A stretch of 64,000 nt of DNA from Vibrio ostreicida (GCF_013074385.2 NZ_JABEYA020000008.1:27200-91199), one strand, 5' to 3'; counted from the first letter of the stretch, positions 36,060 to 46,099 are shown. Notes: a model not told the origin generated them from the sequence alone. Made by a program: numbers and translations.

Positions 36060-37394
36060 ATGTACTTTTCAGACTTTGCTCGTAGGCCAGTAGACGAGCT
36101 GAACCCTTGCGGGGTGAACCCAAATAATTTGGAAGAATTCGAAGAAATAAAGCGACAAATCAATAATATTAATAAGGTCACTGGGCGAGTATCTTGGAAA
36201 AAGGTACAACAGTTATCTAAAGCTATTTTAAAGTCCGAGAGTAAGGACCTACGTTGTGGTTGCTACTATACTGTTGCAGCAGCGCACAATGATGGATTAA
36301 ATGGCTTCGTCGATGGGTTGAATGCCATCTATGATTTGTGTGTCGTTTACTGGTCATCCTCGTTTCCAGAAGTTTCAAAAACCAGTGCTAGAGTTGGCGC
36401 GTTTGAGTGGCTGGTCGAACATGCTGAAAAGCGTGTCAAGCAATTCAACATTTCTGCGGATGACAGAGTCGTTCTTGAAGCGGGGCACAGGATTTGTCTT
36501 CGTATCGAAGAAGAGCTTCGGCTGCATTATGGACATAAAGCCCCTTCATTAGGTGGCGTGCGTCGTTTGTTTGGCCAGTATATCGATGAATTAAAAGAAC
36601 AAGAAGAACGCCAACAAGAAGCTAGCCAGCGAAAGAAAAAAGAATCCAACCCTCCGACTCAGGCAATGATGTCTGGCGGGATATCCGTCAACGTCAAACC
36701 ACCCAATTCAGTAGCCCAACAGCCCAAAGCCGATCAAAGCAATGAGAAAAATTACTCTGTGTTGATAAGCGTTGCAGCTGTCACCTTACTGTTTATTTTC
36801 GCACTCAGCGCTTATTATATCGATAAGCATCAGAGACTGAACGATTACCAACAGAAAATTGAGTCAGCAGAAGCTTCGGTTCTCTTGAACGTTACCAAAC
36901 TGTTGAGGTTAGAAGATAGTCAGACACTTGGCTCTCTCAAAGAGCCCTTAATCAGCACCGTTGATACGCTTGTTTCAGAACTTGAAACGTCTCCGGAAAA
37001 AATAGGTCAAATCGACAGGCTCACCCTTATCACCGCGAATCTATCTCAACTCTATCCAGATTCATCATCAATCCAAGTGCTCTCGTCTGAGATCGACCGT
37101 GTCAAAGCCAAACTTGAAACAGACTTTAATCTTGTTAGTCATAAATTTTCGAGGGCAAGAACAGCGATTGCCAATTTAAAAAGTAATGCCGAGCGCCCCA
37201 ATATAGAATTGGCCTATCAATACAGCAACTCGCTATTTCCTTTATTAGGGCGAATTGAATATGCTGAAAAAACAAACAATCGAGATGAGTTAGATCGCGC
37301 ATTAGTACTATTAAACGTTTATTTGTACAAGATTGAGCAGTTGAAAGCATCACAAGACAACGAATCGCCTACTAAAGAAGCTGTGGTTAAATAA
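36060..37394 (+). CDS. vasL: T6SS VasL-like protein: ImpA N-terminal domain with one membrane helix
   Basis: This is a TssA-like protein. The ImpA_N domain occupies residues about 8-130 (begins with the NPCGVNPNN-type motif shared with TssA), followed by a Lys/Gln-rich linker, a single TM helix near 233-255, and a helical periplasmic part. V. cholerae VasL has this layout, also next to tssM. It is distinct from the TssA encoded at 48121-49653. It is 3 bases from tssM and so cotranscribed. A role in the membrane complex or tail anchoring is an inference. Confidence 0.82.
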   Translation: MYFSDFARRPVDELNPCGVNPNNLEEFEEIKRQINNINKVTGRVSWKKVQQLSKAILKSESKDLRCGCYYTVAAAHNDGLNGFVDGLNAIYDLCVVYWSSSFPEVSKTSARVGAFEWLVEHAEKRVKQFNISADDRVVLEAGHRICLRIEEELRLHYGHKAPSLGGVRRLFGQYIDELKEQEERQQEASQRKKKESNPPTQAMMSGGISVNVKPPNSVAQQPKADQSNEKNYSVLISVAAVTLLFIFALSAYYIDKHQRLNDYQQKIESAEASVLLNVTKLLRLEDSQTLGSLKEPLISTVDTLVSELETSPEKIGQIDRLTLITANLSQLYPDSSSIQVLSSEIDRVKAKLETDFNLVSHKFSRARTAIANLKSNAERPNIELAYQYSNSLFPLLGRIEYAEKTNNRDELDRALVLLNVYLYKIEQLKASQDNESPTKEAVVK

Positions 37395-37396
37395 CT

Positions 37397-40300
37397 ATGT
37401 TAAAAAATATATTACGCCATCCGGTATTTTTATCCACACTACTCGCGCTTGTCCTGATAGGTGGCCTGCTAACCCTACGTCTGTTTTTTCCGGACACTAT
37501 TTCACAAACGATTGTGTGGATTAGTTTGGCGATCATCGCCACTGCTTATATTGCTTATCAAATCATTTTTGTCTTAAAAAAGAGAAAGAAAAACCGCGAT
37601 CAGCAATTAGAAACGGAAGAAGAAGCGCTGGGTTTAGTTTTACGCCCTTTGCTCGCTCGGTCAAAAAATAAACCGATTTACCTAATGCTCGGTAATAAAG
37701 CATCAGGAAAAAAACAGTTCTTAATAAGCTCCAATGCCATTAAATCCATCGACACTTCAAGGACGAAGAAGAACGACTTTTTTGAATGGTTCGAATCAGA
37801 CGAAGCAGTATATCTTAAACCTGATCAACGTCTCGTATTCCAAGAAGTCTCGGCGGCGGATAAATTACTTTGGGATACATTGATCTCTGAAGTAATAAGA
37901 AGTAGACCAAGGAAGCCTTTTGCAGGCTGCCTGTTCTTTACCGATCTGGAGTTTTTGATTATCTCTGAAGAGGAACAAATCGACTACTCCCTCACCGCAT
38001 TGATCGAACGTTTAACGTCAATATGTAGCCGCACAAATACAGCGCTCCCTTTGTATGCCGTTGTGTCTAAGCTTGACAAATTGCAAGGTTTTAAAGAATA
38101 CGTTCAACTCAGTCCATTAAAGAAAAACGTTGAATATTTATCCATCCCATTAAAAGACTCAAAAGGGGTCTTGGTCGATTACTATCGCGATAGCTTTAAA
38201 AATTTGGTCACCGTGATTGAAAAGAATGCCCTCGACTCAACCGCACACTCTAATGATACTAAAGAAAAACAAGCGATCCTTTCGTTTCCAAAACAACTTG
38301 AAATCTGCCAGAAAGAAATTGAGTATGTGGTGCAACGCTTAAGTGAAGTCAACCGAGGCGCTTATTTCCTTGACCTACGTGAACTGTTCTTCTCTTCATG
38401 CCTACAAGGTGGGAGAAAATACAACCTACTTGCCAAAAGCTGTAGTCACTACTTTAATCTGCCGATCATCGCCTCTGAACATACTCAACTTTCGGAAACA
38501 CCCTATTTTACTCGGTTTTTGGTCGAATCTCAGATTCTTCCGGAAGCCGATGTTGCTGGGGAGAATAAAACCTATCTGAAGCGTATTTTGCGTCAAAGTC
38601 GCCTTGCGATGGCCGCCTCTGTACTCTTTTTGGCCGGTGGTGGTTACCTTCTTGGCAATACGCTGGATATGAACTTACGCGTTATTTATCAATTACTCAA
38701 CATTGAAGCCAGCGAACAAACATCCGTCGATACACTGTCGCTCAACGACAAACTCGCTCGCGCGATTGCTCGCATTGAACCCATTTACGAGGCATGGGAG
38801 AAAGGCAGCTCAGCTCTCGATCAGGAAGTGATGTCGCTGAATGTTAGTCGCTTGGAGCCCGCCACCAAAATGGCGTACGAAACCATGCTGAAAGGGATCG
38901 AAAGCGATTTACTTCCCGTCATAGAGCAATCTTATCGTGTTCATTTAACCAAATATCAAGACCAGCCAATTCAGTTACTTTCAGTACTTAAAGGTTATTT
39001 GATGTTCAAAGAGCCTTCTAAGCGCGATTTGGCGTTTATGACCAACCAAACACAATCGACATTAACAAAAGTTGTCGGCGACAAAGCGCAGGTTGACAAA
39101 GCCCTGACGTTCCTTCGCGCTTACTTCAGAACAGAATTTGACCCGATCAATATCGACATGGGCATCGTTCGGGCAACGCGGAGAAATCTCCTTAGCCAAT
39201 CCAATGTCGATCTGGTTTATGCTCAGCTCATTGATCAGGCCAGCTCTATCGATTTAGGGACACTCAATATCGAACGAGCCGTCGGTTTTGATTTCAACAA
39301 CATCTTTAACGCGAAAGTTGACAACCAATTGCTCGATATTAACAAAGTCTACACCGCGACAGGCTTTAGCACCTTTTATCGACCTCGCATTGACCTGATG
39401 TCCAAAGATGTCATCACAAACAACTGGGTGTTGGGCTTATCCAGAAACGTGACTCCAACAAAAGAAGAGCATGAAGCGTTCAAAGACCAAATTCGTAAGA
39501 AATACACCGACGACTACATTAGTGACTGGCGGAACGCATTGAGTGAGCTTAGAGTCAAAAAGTACGATTCCATTGGTGATTTAACCAATGCCATCGACCT
39601 TGTTTCCGGACCAGCATCACCGCTGACCACCGTCCTTAAACAAGTCTATTCGAATACCCACTTTTCACCCTCTGCAGAGTCGAAACTGTCGCTTAACACC
39701 TTGCCTAAAGGAGCAGATCAAGTTATCGACAAACTGACGGATACAGCTGAAGAAGTATTGGAACCCGATTACCTGCTGATGAAACGTGTCGAACAAGCAT
39801 TTTATCAGCTTAATCAGTTACAAATGAGTGAAACACCCAATTCGCCGACACCATGGGATGAAATTGTCACAGCTCTCAGCCGTTTGCGCACTTACATGAA
39901 GGACATTTCAGATTCTCCGGATCCTCAGATGGCGTCACTCATGGCCGCACGTGCACGTATGACCAGTACCGAAGCTGACCCAATCATTCGTCTGAAACAA
40001 ATCGCCCAAAAATCTCCTGAACCTGTGAGAAGCTGGCTATTGGGCTTAGTTCAACAAAGCTGGTCTGTGATGATAACGGAGTCAGCCAAAGGTGTTCAGA
40101 CTCAGTGGTACAGCGAGGTGTATACCAAGTTCCGTGATTTGGCGTTAAACAAGTACCCCTTCGATCTTAATGCAGAAGAAGAAATCGCATTGGAAGATTT
40201 CGAATTGCTTTTTGCAAAAGGAGGCATCTTGGATACCTTTGCTCAGGAGAACTTGGCTTCCTTTTACGACACCAACTTATGGACTGCCAAAAGTGTTGAT

Positions 40301-40792
40301 GGTGAGAAAATGCCCTTATCACCGCAATTGCTGGTCCAGCTTAAAAACTACAACGTGATCCGCGATACCTTGATTAATAAAAGTACCAACCGGGTATACA
40401 TCCCATTTAGTACAAAGATCCTCGATTTGGATTCAAGTGCCATTCGAGCGACGCTTAAAGTCGCCGATTCGCAGATGAGCTACTATCACGGGCCAAGTCG
40501 CATCAAGGAACTCGAGTGGCCACCGCAAAGTGGTGACTTCAACGTGAGTATCACGATTCAAGACGTCACGGATGAAGGCAAGCAGTATGTCCTCAGTAAA
40601 AATGGACAGTGGGCGATATACCGCCTGTTAGGGCAATCTACGCTAACAAATCAACACGATGGGAGCTTTGTTAGTGATATTACGGTTTCAGGCCGAGATC
40701 TGAAACTAAGAGTTAAACCGCTTTCACAGCGTAACCCTTTTACGCTTGCAGAGTTGTATAACTTTTCTTTACCAGAAACCATCAACTTATAA
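37397..40792 (+). CDS. tssM: T6SS inner-membrane protein TssM (IcmF/VasK)
   Basis: TssM spans the inner membrane and periplasm and contacts TssL and TssJ. The 1131-residue protein has TM helices near 10-28, 38-58 and 401-421, a cytoplasmic domain between the second and third, and a large periplasmic region. The P-loop position reads GNKASGKK, with Lys in place of the Ser/Thr of a Walker A motif, so nucleotide binding is doubtful; other Vibrio TssM proteins also lack a strict Walker A. The C-terminal domain has the WPPQSG turn typical of TssM. It lies between the VasL-like gene and an lrp-type gene. Confidence 0.95.
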   Translation: MLKNILRHPVFLSTLLALVLIGGLLTLRLFFPDTISQTIVWISLAIIATAYIAYQIIFVLKKRKKNRDQQLETEEEALGLVLRPLLARSKNKPIYLMLGNKASGKKQFLISSNAIKSIDTSRTKKNDFFEWFESDEAVYLKPDQRLVFQEVSAADKLLWDTLISEVIRSRPRKPFAGCLFFTDLEFLIISEEEQIDYSLTALIERLTSICSRTNTALPLYAVVSKLDKLQGFKEYVQLSPLKKNVEYLSIPLKDSKGVLVDYYRDSFKNLVTVIEKNALDSTAHSNDTKEKQAILSFPKQLEICQKEIEYVVQRLSEVNRGAYFLDLRELFFSSCLQGGRKYNLLAKSCSHYFNLPIIASEHTQLSETPYFTRFLVESQILPEADVAGENKTYLKRILRQSRLAMAASVLFLAGGGYLLGNTLDMNLRVIYQLLNIEASEQTSVDTLSLNDKLARAIARIEPIYEAWEKGSSALDQEVMSLNVSRLEPATKMAYETMLKGIESDLLPVIEQSYRVHLTKYQDQPIQLLSVLKGYLMFKEPSKRDLAFMTNQTQSTLTKVVGDKAQVDKALTFLRAYFRTEFDPINIDMGIVRATRRNLLSQSNVDLVYAQLIDQASSIDLGTLNIERAVGFDFNNIFNAKVDNQLLDINKVYTATGFSTFYRPRIDLMSKDVITNNWVLGLSRNVTPTKEEHEAFKDQIRKKYTDDYISDWRNALSELRVKKYDSIGDLTNAIDLVSGPASPLTTVLKQVYSNTHFSPSAESKLSLNTLPKGADQVIDKLTDTAEEVLEPDYLLMKRVEQAFYQLNQLQMSETPNSPTPWDEIVTALSRLRTYMKDISDSPDPQMASLMAARARMTSTEADPIIRLKQIAQKSPEPVRSWLLGLVQQSWSVMITESAKGVQTQWYSEVYTKFRDLALNKYPFDLNAEEEIALEDFELLFAKGGILDTFAQENLASFYDTNLWTAKSVDGEKMPLSPQLLVQLKNYNVIRDTLINKSTNRVYIPFSTKILDLDSSAIRATLKVADSQMSYYHGPSRIKELEWPPQSGDFNVSITIQDVTDEGKQYVLSKNGQWAIYRLLGQSTLTNQHDGSFVSDITVSGRDLKLRVKPLSQRNPFTLAELYNFSLPETINL

Positions 40793-40831
40793 AAAGTAAT
40801 CTAATAAAAACAACGCAAGGCAGGATAACTA

Positions 40832-41281
40832 ATGTCAACAACTAACCTTCAAGAGTTAGACAAACTAGATAGAAGAATTCTTTCTAGCCTATTGTCTAAC
40901 GGTCGAGAGTCCATCGCTAATCTATCACGCAGCGTAGGGTTATCGCGTACCGCCGTTGCCGAACGCATCAGTCGGCTCGAAAAAACCGGTATAATCAAAG
41001 GCTATACGGCACAACTTAGAGCCAACAATGAAGTAGCAGCCGCAGCCAGCTATTTACTGATTTCTTGTGAAAAAGGGAAGAAAAATCATGTCATTGAAGC
41101 ACTCAAAGAACTGCCTGAAGTCAAGCTCACCAGTATCGTTGGAGGCACCTACGACATTATTGCGTTGATTGAAGCTCCAGATCTGCAGTCGATACACACC
41201 CTATGTAACGAAATTGAGTCATTTAAGGGAATTCATTCCTTAAACAACACCGTGGTTCTTCATCACCCTATCAGACGATAG
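40832..41281 (+). CDS. Lrp/AsnC family transcriptional regulator
   Basis: The 149-residue protein has an AsnC-type winged helix (residues about 9-65: LDRRILSSLLSNGRESIANLS, then GLSRTAVAERISRLEKTGII) and a RAM ligand-binding/oligomerisation domain (about 75-145). It follows tssM by 39 bases on the same strand with CAGGATAACT upstream and no terminator between, so it is likely part of the T6SS transcript. It could tie T6SS expression to amino-acid status, or be unrelated (inference). Confidence 0.9.
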   Translation: MSTTNLQELDKLDRRILSSLLSNGRESIANLSRSVGLSRTAVAERISRLEKTGIIKGYTAQLRANNEVAAAASYLLISCEKGKKNHVIEALKELPEVKLTSIVGGTYDIIALIEAPDLQSIHTLCNEIESFKGIHSLNNTVVLHHPIRR

Positions 41282-41310
41282 TTTTTGCTTTACAGGGTCG
41301 TGACATCCAA

Positions 41311-41337
41311 AAAACCCGCTTGTTAGCGGGTTTTTTT
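41311..41337 (+). terminator. Rho-independent terminator after the lrp-type gene
   Basis: ACCCGCT-TGTT-AGCGGGT is a perfect 7-bp stem followed by seven T residues, 32 bases after the stop. It ends the vasL-tssM-lrp unit. Confidence 0.9.
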
Positions 41338-41422
41338 ACATGCCGATTGTACAGCGGTTGTCTATATGCAGACACGATGGCGATAAAATGTAGACACGTC
41401 GATGTCACTGTACACCATCACA

Positions 41423-41737
41423 TCAACGTTCAGGCTTCGGTTCTATCAACATTATCTTACTTTCACCATGGGCTAACGGTTTATGCTCTACGCCTTTTGG
41501 AACGACCAACATTTCCCCCTCTTCAATCGTGACAACACGATCACGAAACTCAACCCCCATGGCCCCCTCTAAAACAACAAAGACCTTGTCAGTCTCTGGA
41601 TGAACATGCCATACAAATTCACCCTCTATCTTGACGAGTTTAAATTGACAATCATTCATTTCAGCGATCAGACTTGGTGACCAACATTCCGATATTTGGC
41701 TAAATTTTTCAAGAAAATTAATAGGTTCGGCTTTCAT
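41423..41737 (-). CDS. small cupin-domain protein
   Basis: The 104-residue protein is a single cupin barrel. Motif 1 is HVHPETDKVFVVLEG with metal-ligand candidates His-His-Asp/Glu, and motif 2 is VPKGVEHKP with the last His. Such small cupins may bind a metal and a small molecule, but no reaction can be assigned. The ATG at 41737 follows GGAGTCGAAA; an in-frame start 72 bases upstream adds a non-conserved leader. It interrupts the T6SS locus with no evident T6SS link. Confidence 0.8.
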   Translation of the reverse strand: MKAEPINFLEKFSQISECWSPSLIAEMNDCQFKLVKIEGEFVWHVHPETDKVFVVLEGAMGVEFRDRVVTIEEGEMLVVPKGVEHKPLAHGESKIMLIEPKPER

Positions 41738-42179
41738 TTTCGACTCCGTATAACATTTATATTTGTAGATAGGCAGGACGAATTGCCTAAAGACTAGGCT
41801 CCAAAACATCGCACAAAATAATATGCAACCAATTGATAATTCAGAGGTATAGTGCCAACGAATAAGTCTTATTTCAATTATTTTACAGCGCGGTAGTGAT
41901 ATTAAAGCGCTTTCAACCGCTAAAAAATAGGGGTGGAAATAACCGGGTAAACCCTATCGAGAATACCGTTGATAAACGGCTTCCAATGAAACCCTGATTT
42001 CATCCGAAAGTTTTCTTCATATATTGATGAGCGTGGAGACAAAGAAACTAGGTAGCATCAGGCAGGCTCGATAGAACAATAAAAAAGTGTCCCCTTTGAA
42101 CTTCATGTGGGACCGCTCGCTTATCTCCACCACCTCACGAGGCTGCGTATTGTTGCACCTCGGCATTTCTGAACAGGTT
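41738..42179. other. 442-base intergenic region between the cupin and PAS genes
   Basis: It presumably contains the cupin promoter and the 3' trailer of the PAS gene. I see no gene, strong hairpin or repeat in it. Confidence 0.4.
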
Positions 42180-42689
42180 CTAGCTTGTCACATGCTGATA
42201 TTGTTCGTAGACATTCAGCATCATTTGACTAATATCTGGACCCTCTTGGGTGAGTTGTTCAAGGTAAGCCATCGCTGCAGAATGCCCAGAGAGCGTTTCT
42301 TTCTCAGAACAAGTTTGATACACCTCTTTTACCCAATCAATACAGGGTTGAGGCAAAGCAAAGTGAACCGCTATGTACCCTTCATGACATCCATCAAGGG
42401 ACAAGTCCGGATAGCTTAGACACAACACCCAAATTTGGCTTGATGTTGTGTCTATCTGGGTGAAAAAAGCAAAGGACTGACCCTTGTCTAACGTTTCTTT
42501 AAGTAAGGTTTTGAAGCAATCAGGTATATGTTTAGCGACAACCGATTCCAGTGAAGCGCCCAGTAACCCCTGTTCCGCAGCATGATCTAACGACATGAAG
42601 CCAGCGCTAATATAAATAATATCGCCCTTGCGGTTTGTTTTCAGAACCATCGGGGAATCAGATTGCGTAGCGTGTTTCGATCTATCCAT
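42180..42689 (-). CDS. standalone PAS-domain protein
   Basis: The 169-residue protein is mostly one PAS domain (residues about 14-120; KTNRKGDIIYISAGFMSLD resembles the N-terminal PAS of aerotaxis receptors) with a short helical tail. It has no output domain: no HAMP, MCP, kinase or GGDEF. It may sense redox or a small molecule and act by protein binding (inference). It has only a weak ribosome site (TAAAGAT) before the ATG. It lies just downstream of tssG on the same strand, separated by 175 bases. Confidence 0.7.
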   Translation of the reverse strand: MDRSKHATQSDSPMVLKTNRKGDIIYISAGFMSLDHAAEQGLLGASLESVVAKHIPDCFKTLLKETLDKGQSFAFFTQIDTTSSQIWVLCLSYPDLSLDGCHEGYIAVHFALPQPCIDWVKEVYQTCSEKETLSGHSAAMAYLEQLTQEGPDISQMMLNVYEQYQHVTS

Positions 42690-42864
42690 ATCTTTACCCT
42701 AGTCTTTTGGCTTAAGCGTAGGATAATATGCAATAAAATCAATTATGACCCAAATTGTCGCTAGGCTGAATTCGACATCGAGGGTGGTTTTTTCCTAGAA
42801 GGCGCAACGGTAGGACAGCGGATAAAGCTCGTCTCTAAAGTCTACGGGGCCTTGAAAGCAACGC

Positions 42865-43863
42865 CTATAATTGTCCAATCTGCTTAATAGATACATCGCT
42901 CAAACTAGGAGCCCCAAGCCATATGGTTTGCCCCAGCAAATTCCCTTCTCCTTGTCCCAATTGGTTCTTAGGCACGGTATCAAGTCTTACTTTCATAATA
43001 AGGTCCCAAGCCAAAGGGTCTCGCAGAATAAACTGCATCAATCCGATAAGCGTTTTATAGTTGTCTCGCCCAGGCAGAAATGTCTGGTAGGTCGAAAAGT
43101 CAATGTCCTCAATACGAAGATTAAACTTCCCGACGAGATCCGGCACCGTTTTACCTAAGTGCAAATTTTGCCCAAGTACACAGTTGAGTTGGTTAAGTTT
43201 GTTTTTTTGGCTCTTATGGATTTCCACCCGACGATAGACCCACTCATCAACATAAACATGAGGTAAGGTAAAGTAATGAGCGACAATTCCAGAAATGAGT
43301 TTAGGAGAACGAGTCCGTGTAGACAGCTGGCTCACGTATGAAAGCAACTTCGCTCTATCGAGCTCACTCACTTCTGCTTCTTGCATTACCGACGATAACC
43401 CCAACAAATGGAGCATACGCCCCGAGAAAGGGTCCTTCGCTTCGCTCTGGTATTGGATGTGATAGCGATACTTCTTCCATACCCGATAAATTAATGAAAT
43501 ATGACGGTTATGGAAAAAATCAAAAAACTGCTTTACCGGATTGTCTTCGTCTTCTCGGCCTGCCAGTTTTTCTGTATAAGACGAGGGCAACGGTGAACTG
43601 GCACCATGCAGCCCCATAAAACTGACTTCAACCCGAGAGTAAGGGTTGCCGTCCATCTGATAATGGGATACAAAATCAATATCGCTTTTAGGGAATGCTA
43701 GGCTCGGAGATACGCTGAACCTGACATACTCTTCAGCAACATATTTGTTATGTCCAATACCAGCAAACGTGCGACCACTGATATGCTGATAATGCTTCTC
43801 AAGCAATGACACCGCCTGAAAGAAACTAAACTCATGAGTTTGCTTTTCAATCTGGTTTATCAT
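42865..43863 (-). CDS. tssG: T6SS baseplate protein TssG
   Basis: TssG forms the baseplate wedge with TssF and TssE. Landmarks are EFSFFQAVSLLEK at the N-terminus, the PSLAFPKSDI block, the FMGLHGASSPLPSSYTE motif near residue 80 and FFDFFHNR near 110, all typical of the family. From the ATG at 43863, which overlaps the tssF stop (ATGA), the protein has 332 residues. An in-frame start 33 bases upstream lies inside tssF and is not needed. It is last in the kinase-tssABCEFG operon. Confidence 0.93.
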   Translation of the reverse strand: MINQIEKQTHEFSFFQAVSLLEKHYQHISGRTFAGIGHNKYVAEEYVRFSVSPSLAFPKSDIDFVSHYQMDGNPYSRVEVSFMGLHGASSPLPSSYTEKLAGREDEDNPVKQFFDFFHNRHISLIYRVWKKYRYHIQYQSEAKDPFSGRMLHLLGLSSVMQEAEVSELDRAKLLSYVSQLSTRTRSPKLISGIVAHYFTLPHVYVDEWVYRRVEIHKSQKNKLNQLNCVLGQNLHLGKTVPDLVGKFNLRIEDIDFSTYQTFLPGRDNYKTLIGLMQFILRDPLAWDLIMKVRLDTVPKNQLGQGEGNLLGQTIWLGAPSLSDVSIKQIGQL

Positions 43864-45608
43864 AATACTGTTTGCTGCCCTGCCAAACTTGGCCAATGAT
43901 AGTTTTCACCGGTTTTCTCATCAAAGACTTCGAGCTCAGTAAATGAATTTAAGCTCGAATACAATCGAATAAATTCATTCAGCACACTGACCAGTAAAAA
44001 CATATCACCTTCATTGACAAAATAGGTAGAGTCAACCGTCAGTGAGAACTGTGTTCCTCGAATCGCCGTGCCTCTAAAAACACGGTCCGCGGGTTTCATT
44101 TGACTGTGTTTGATCCCATCGAGACGGTGAATGGAAGCGCGATGAGCCTGCCTATCGACACGAGAATGAAAATCGTAGGTCGAAAGAAGGACTTTCAATA
44201 CGTCAATGTTAGCCAATGACAGATAGTTCAGTGACATGTTGGCAATAAGCTGCCATTGCAATTCTCCATTTACCTGCGGGCTGACCGACTGTGTCGGCTT
44301 AGTAATGTTGGAAAACTTAGAGTATGTCGGTGAGTTATGGGAGTTGAGGGTAATGTCCCCTACCGACAAACGTTCAGCCAAGTCACCATTACTGCAGGTC
44401 AATTTGACCAACACCGTTTCAGAGTCAAGCTCTGCGATATCACTATTGTGGGTATGAAATGAAATGTACCTTTCCAAACCGCGACCACTGACTCTTTCCG
44501 AGACTTTGGTTTTATAGAATTCACGTTTATCTCGTTGATTGACTTGATGTTCAAACGATTCAAACTCTATCAGCTTCTTGCGACTGCGTTCGTTCTTACT
44601 CCATGTTTCGACGTTACCGATTGAATAGACTTCATAATGTTCTTGATTGCTACTCTGCGGTCTGACTTTATACTCACTGCGTCGATGCTCCAATCGGATA
44701 GGATCGCCGTCTTTTTCAAATAAGTTAACGATAGGGGTACAATGCAAGCGAAAATGCTTATCCTTCAAGACCACTTCTGATGGGAGCGAGCGATGAAACA
44801 CAAACGACACCTTCGCCGAAGAACGTTGAGTTACCGTACTTAACCATTCCAATCCAAACAGATCGAAAAACATGAACTTTTCTGGTAAAGCAAAATATTC
44901 CTGCAATAGACGATAACCAGAGAAGGAATTCTTTCCATAAGGAAGAATGGCTTCATCATCGGCAAAGCCAACAGGCCTAATTTTGTCTGCAGAAAGACGC
45001 TGTTTGACCCCGCCGCCAACATCAATCTCTACGTAATCTAAATAGCGAAATAACCACAAATACAGCGTACGAGTGATGTGCACTTCCCCATTCAGATAAA
45101 ATCGCAACGAATCCATCTTAAATCGTGAGAGATCCTGCCCATTTTCCGCCGTAAGCGTCAATTCGACGCTAGAACTGGTTCGACTGTTTGATTGCTCGAC
45201 ATTGGAGATGGTCATTGGATACAAGTCCACATCATAGCAAGTACGGAACAAGCACTCTGTATCCTCAACCTTTTTGCTCGCCATCTCTACTCCACGCTTT
45301 ACTGTGGTTTTCTCGGTCAAGCTGCCCAAATGAGGGGTCAGCTCCGAAATACACATAGACGGTACAGACCGCATGTAGTGAGGCCACAACAAGGTCATCA
45401 GCGATTGGGTCAACTCAGGCAATTCGTCATCGATTTTTTCACGAATACGCCCTGTTAAGAAGGCAAATCCTTCTAGTAGGCGTTCGACATCTGGGTCATA
45501 AACCCCTTCACCTAAAAAGTTGGTCAGTTTAGGGTTATATTTTGCGAACTCACTGCCCGCTTCTCGAAGGTAGGAAAGTTCATCCTGAAAATATTTGCTG
45601 TTGCTCAC
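43860..45608 (-). CDS. tssF: T6SS baseplate protein TssF
   Basis: TssF is the larger baseplate wedge subunit. The N-terminus YFQDELSYLREAGSEFAKYNP and the DPDVERLLEGFAFLTGRIREK block are characteristic. At 582 residues it has the usual size. The start is GTG at 45608 with AGGAG about nine bases upstream. It couples to tssG by overlap and follows tssE by 18 bases. Confidence 0.95.
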   Translation of the reverse strand: MSNSKYFQDELSYLREAGSEFAKYNPKLTNFLGEGVYDPDVERLLEGFAFLTGRIREKIDDELPELTQSLMTLLWPHYMRSVPSMCISELTPHLGSLTEKTTVKRGVEMASKKVEDTECLFRTCYDVDLYPMTISNVEQSNSRTSSSVELTLTAENGQDLSRFKMDSLRFYLNGEVHITRTLYLWLFRYLDYVEIDVGGGVKQRLSADKIRPVGFADDEAILPYGKNSFSGYRLLQEYFALPEKFMFFDLFGLEWLSTVTQRSSAKVSFVFHRSLPSEVVLKDKHFRLHCTPIVNLFEKDGDPIRLEHRRSEYKVRPQSSNQEHYEVYSIGNVETWSKNERSRKKLIEFESFEHQVNQRDKREFYKTKVSERVSGRGLERYISFHTHNSDIAELDSETVLVKLTCSNGDLAERLSVGDITLNSHNSPTYSKFSNITKPTQSVSPQVNGELQWQLIANMSLNYLSLANIDVLKVLLSTYDFHSRVDRQAHRASIHRLDGIKHSQMKPADRVFRGTAIRGTQFSLTVDSTYFVNEGDMFLLVSVLNEFIRLYSSLNSFTELEVFDEKTGENYHWPSLAGQQTVL

Positions 45609-45626
45609 GAAGAATATCTCCTGACT

Positions 45627-46037
45627 TTAAACGTTGAATTTACCGTCAACGCCCATGAACACATTGATAGACATTGGGACCTGACCGCCGTTGTGAGACA
45701 CTTCACCAGTGATGCCAAAACTCAGTTGTAAGGGATTATGGAAATCCTGACGATACGTCACTTCAATGTTATCCAACCTAGGTTCAAATTTACCTATCGT
45801 TGTATTAATATTCTGTTGAATATTACGGACCAAGTTCGATTGACTGGCGAGGACATCATTGAAGTCAGGTAGGCCATAATCATTGTCTATCATTGCATTC
45901 CCAGCATGCGTATTGAGTAAGTCTGCGAGATGAATGTGGATAGATTCAATAAGATGTTTGTGAGAAACAACTTTTTCGTAGCAATTCTTGGGTTCCCCCA
46001 ATTCAATGCGCTCGAGTAAGCGATAACCTTTTTCCAT
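45627..46037 (-). CDS. tssE: T6SS baseplate protein TssE (gp25-like)
   Basis: TssE is the phage T4 gp25 homologue that starts sheath assembly. The 136-residue protein has the lysozyme-like gp25 fold, with LLERIELGEP near the N-terminus, the DYGLPDFNDV motif and the RLDNIEVTYRQD segment. The ribosome site is weak (AGAG). A hairpin sits between tssC and this gene, so it may be expressed less than the sheath proteins. Confidence 0.93.
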   Translation of the reverse strand: MEKGYRLLERIELGEPKNCYEKVVSHKHLIESIHIHLADLLNTHAGNAMIDNDYGLPDFNDVLASQSNLVRNIQQNINTTIGKFEPRLDNIEVTYRQDFHNPLQLSFGITGEVSHNGGQVPMSINVFMGVDGKFNV

Positions 46038-46044
46038 ACTGAAC

Positions 46045-46078
46045 TCTAAAAGGAGCGGCCAGCGAAACCAGCCACTCG
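46045..46078 (-). terminator. intercistronic hairpin between tssC and tssE
   Basis: On the minus strand GAGTGGC pairs with GCCGCTC around an 11-base loop and is followed by CTTTT. It would trim the transcript after the abundant sheath genes tssBC and before the low-copy baseplate genes. Confidence 0.5.
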
Positions 46079-46099
46079 GAACATAATTAACAAACCAGA

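Noticed and set aside
37670..37710. Functional Walker A ATPase site in TssM
   Set aside because: The motif reads GNKASGKK without the required Ser/Thr, and several TssM proteins lack it, so I do not claim ATPase activity or unusual loss.
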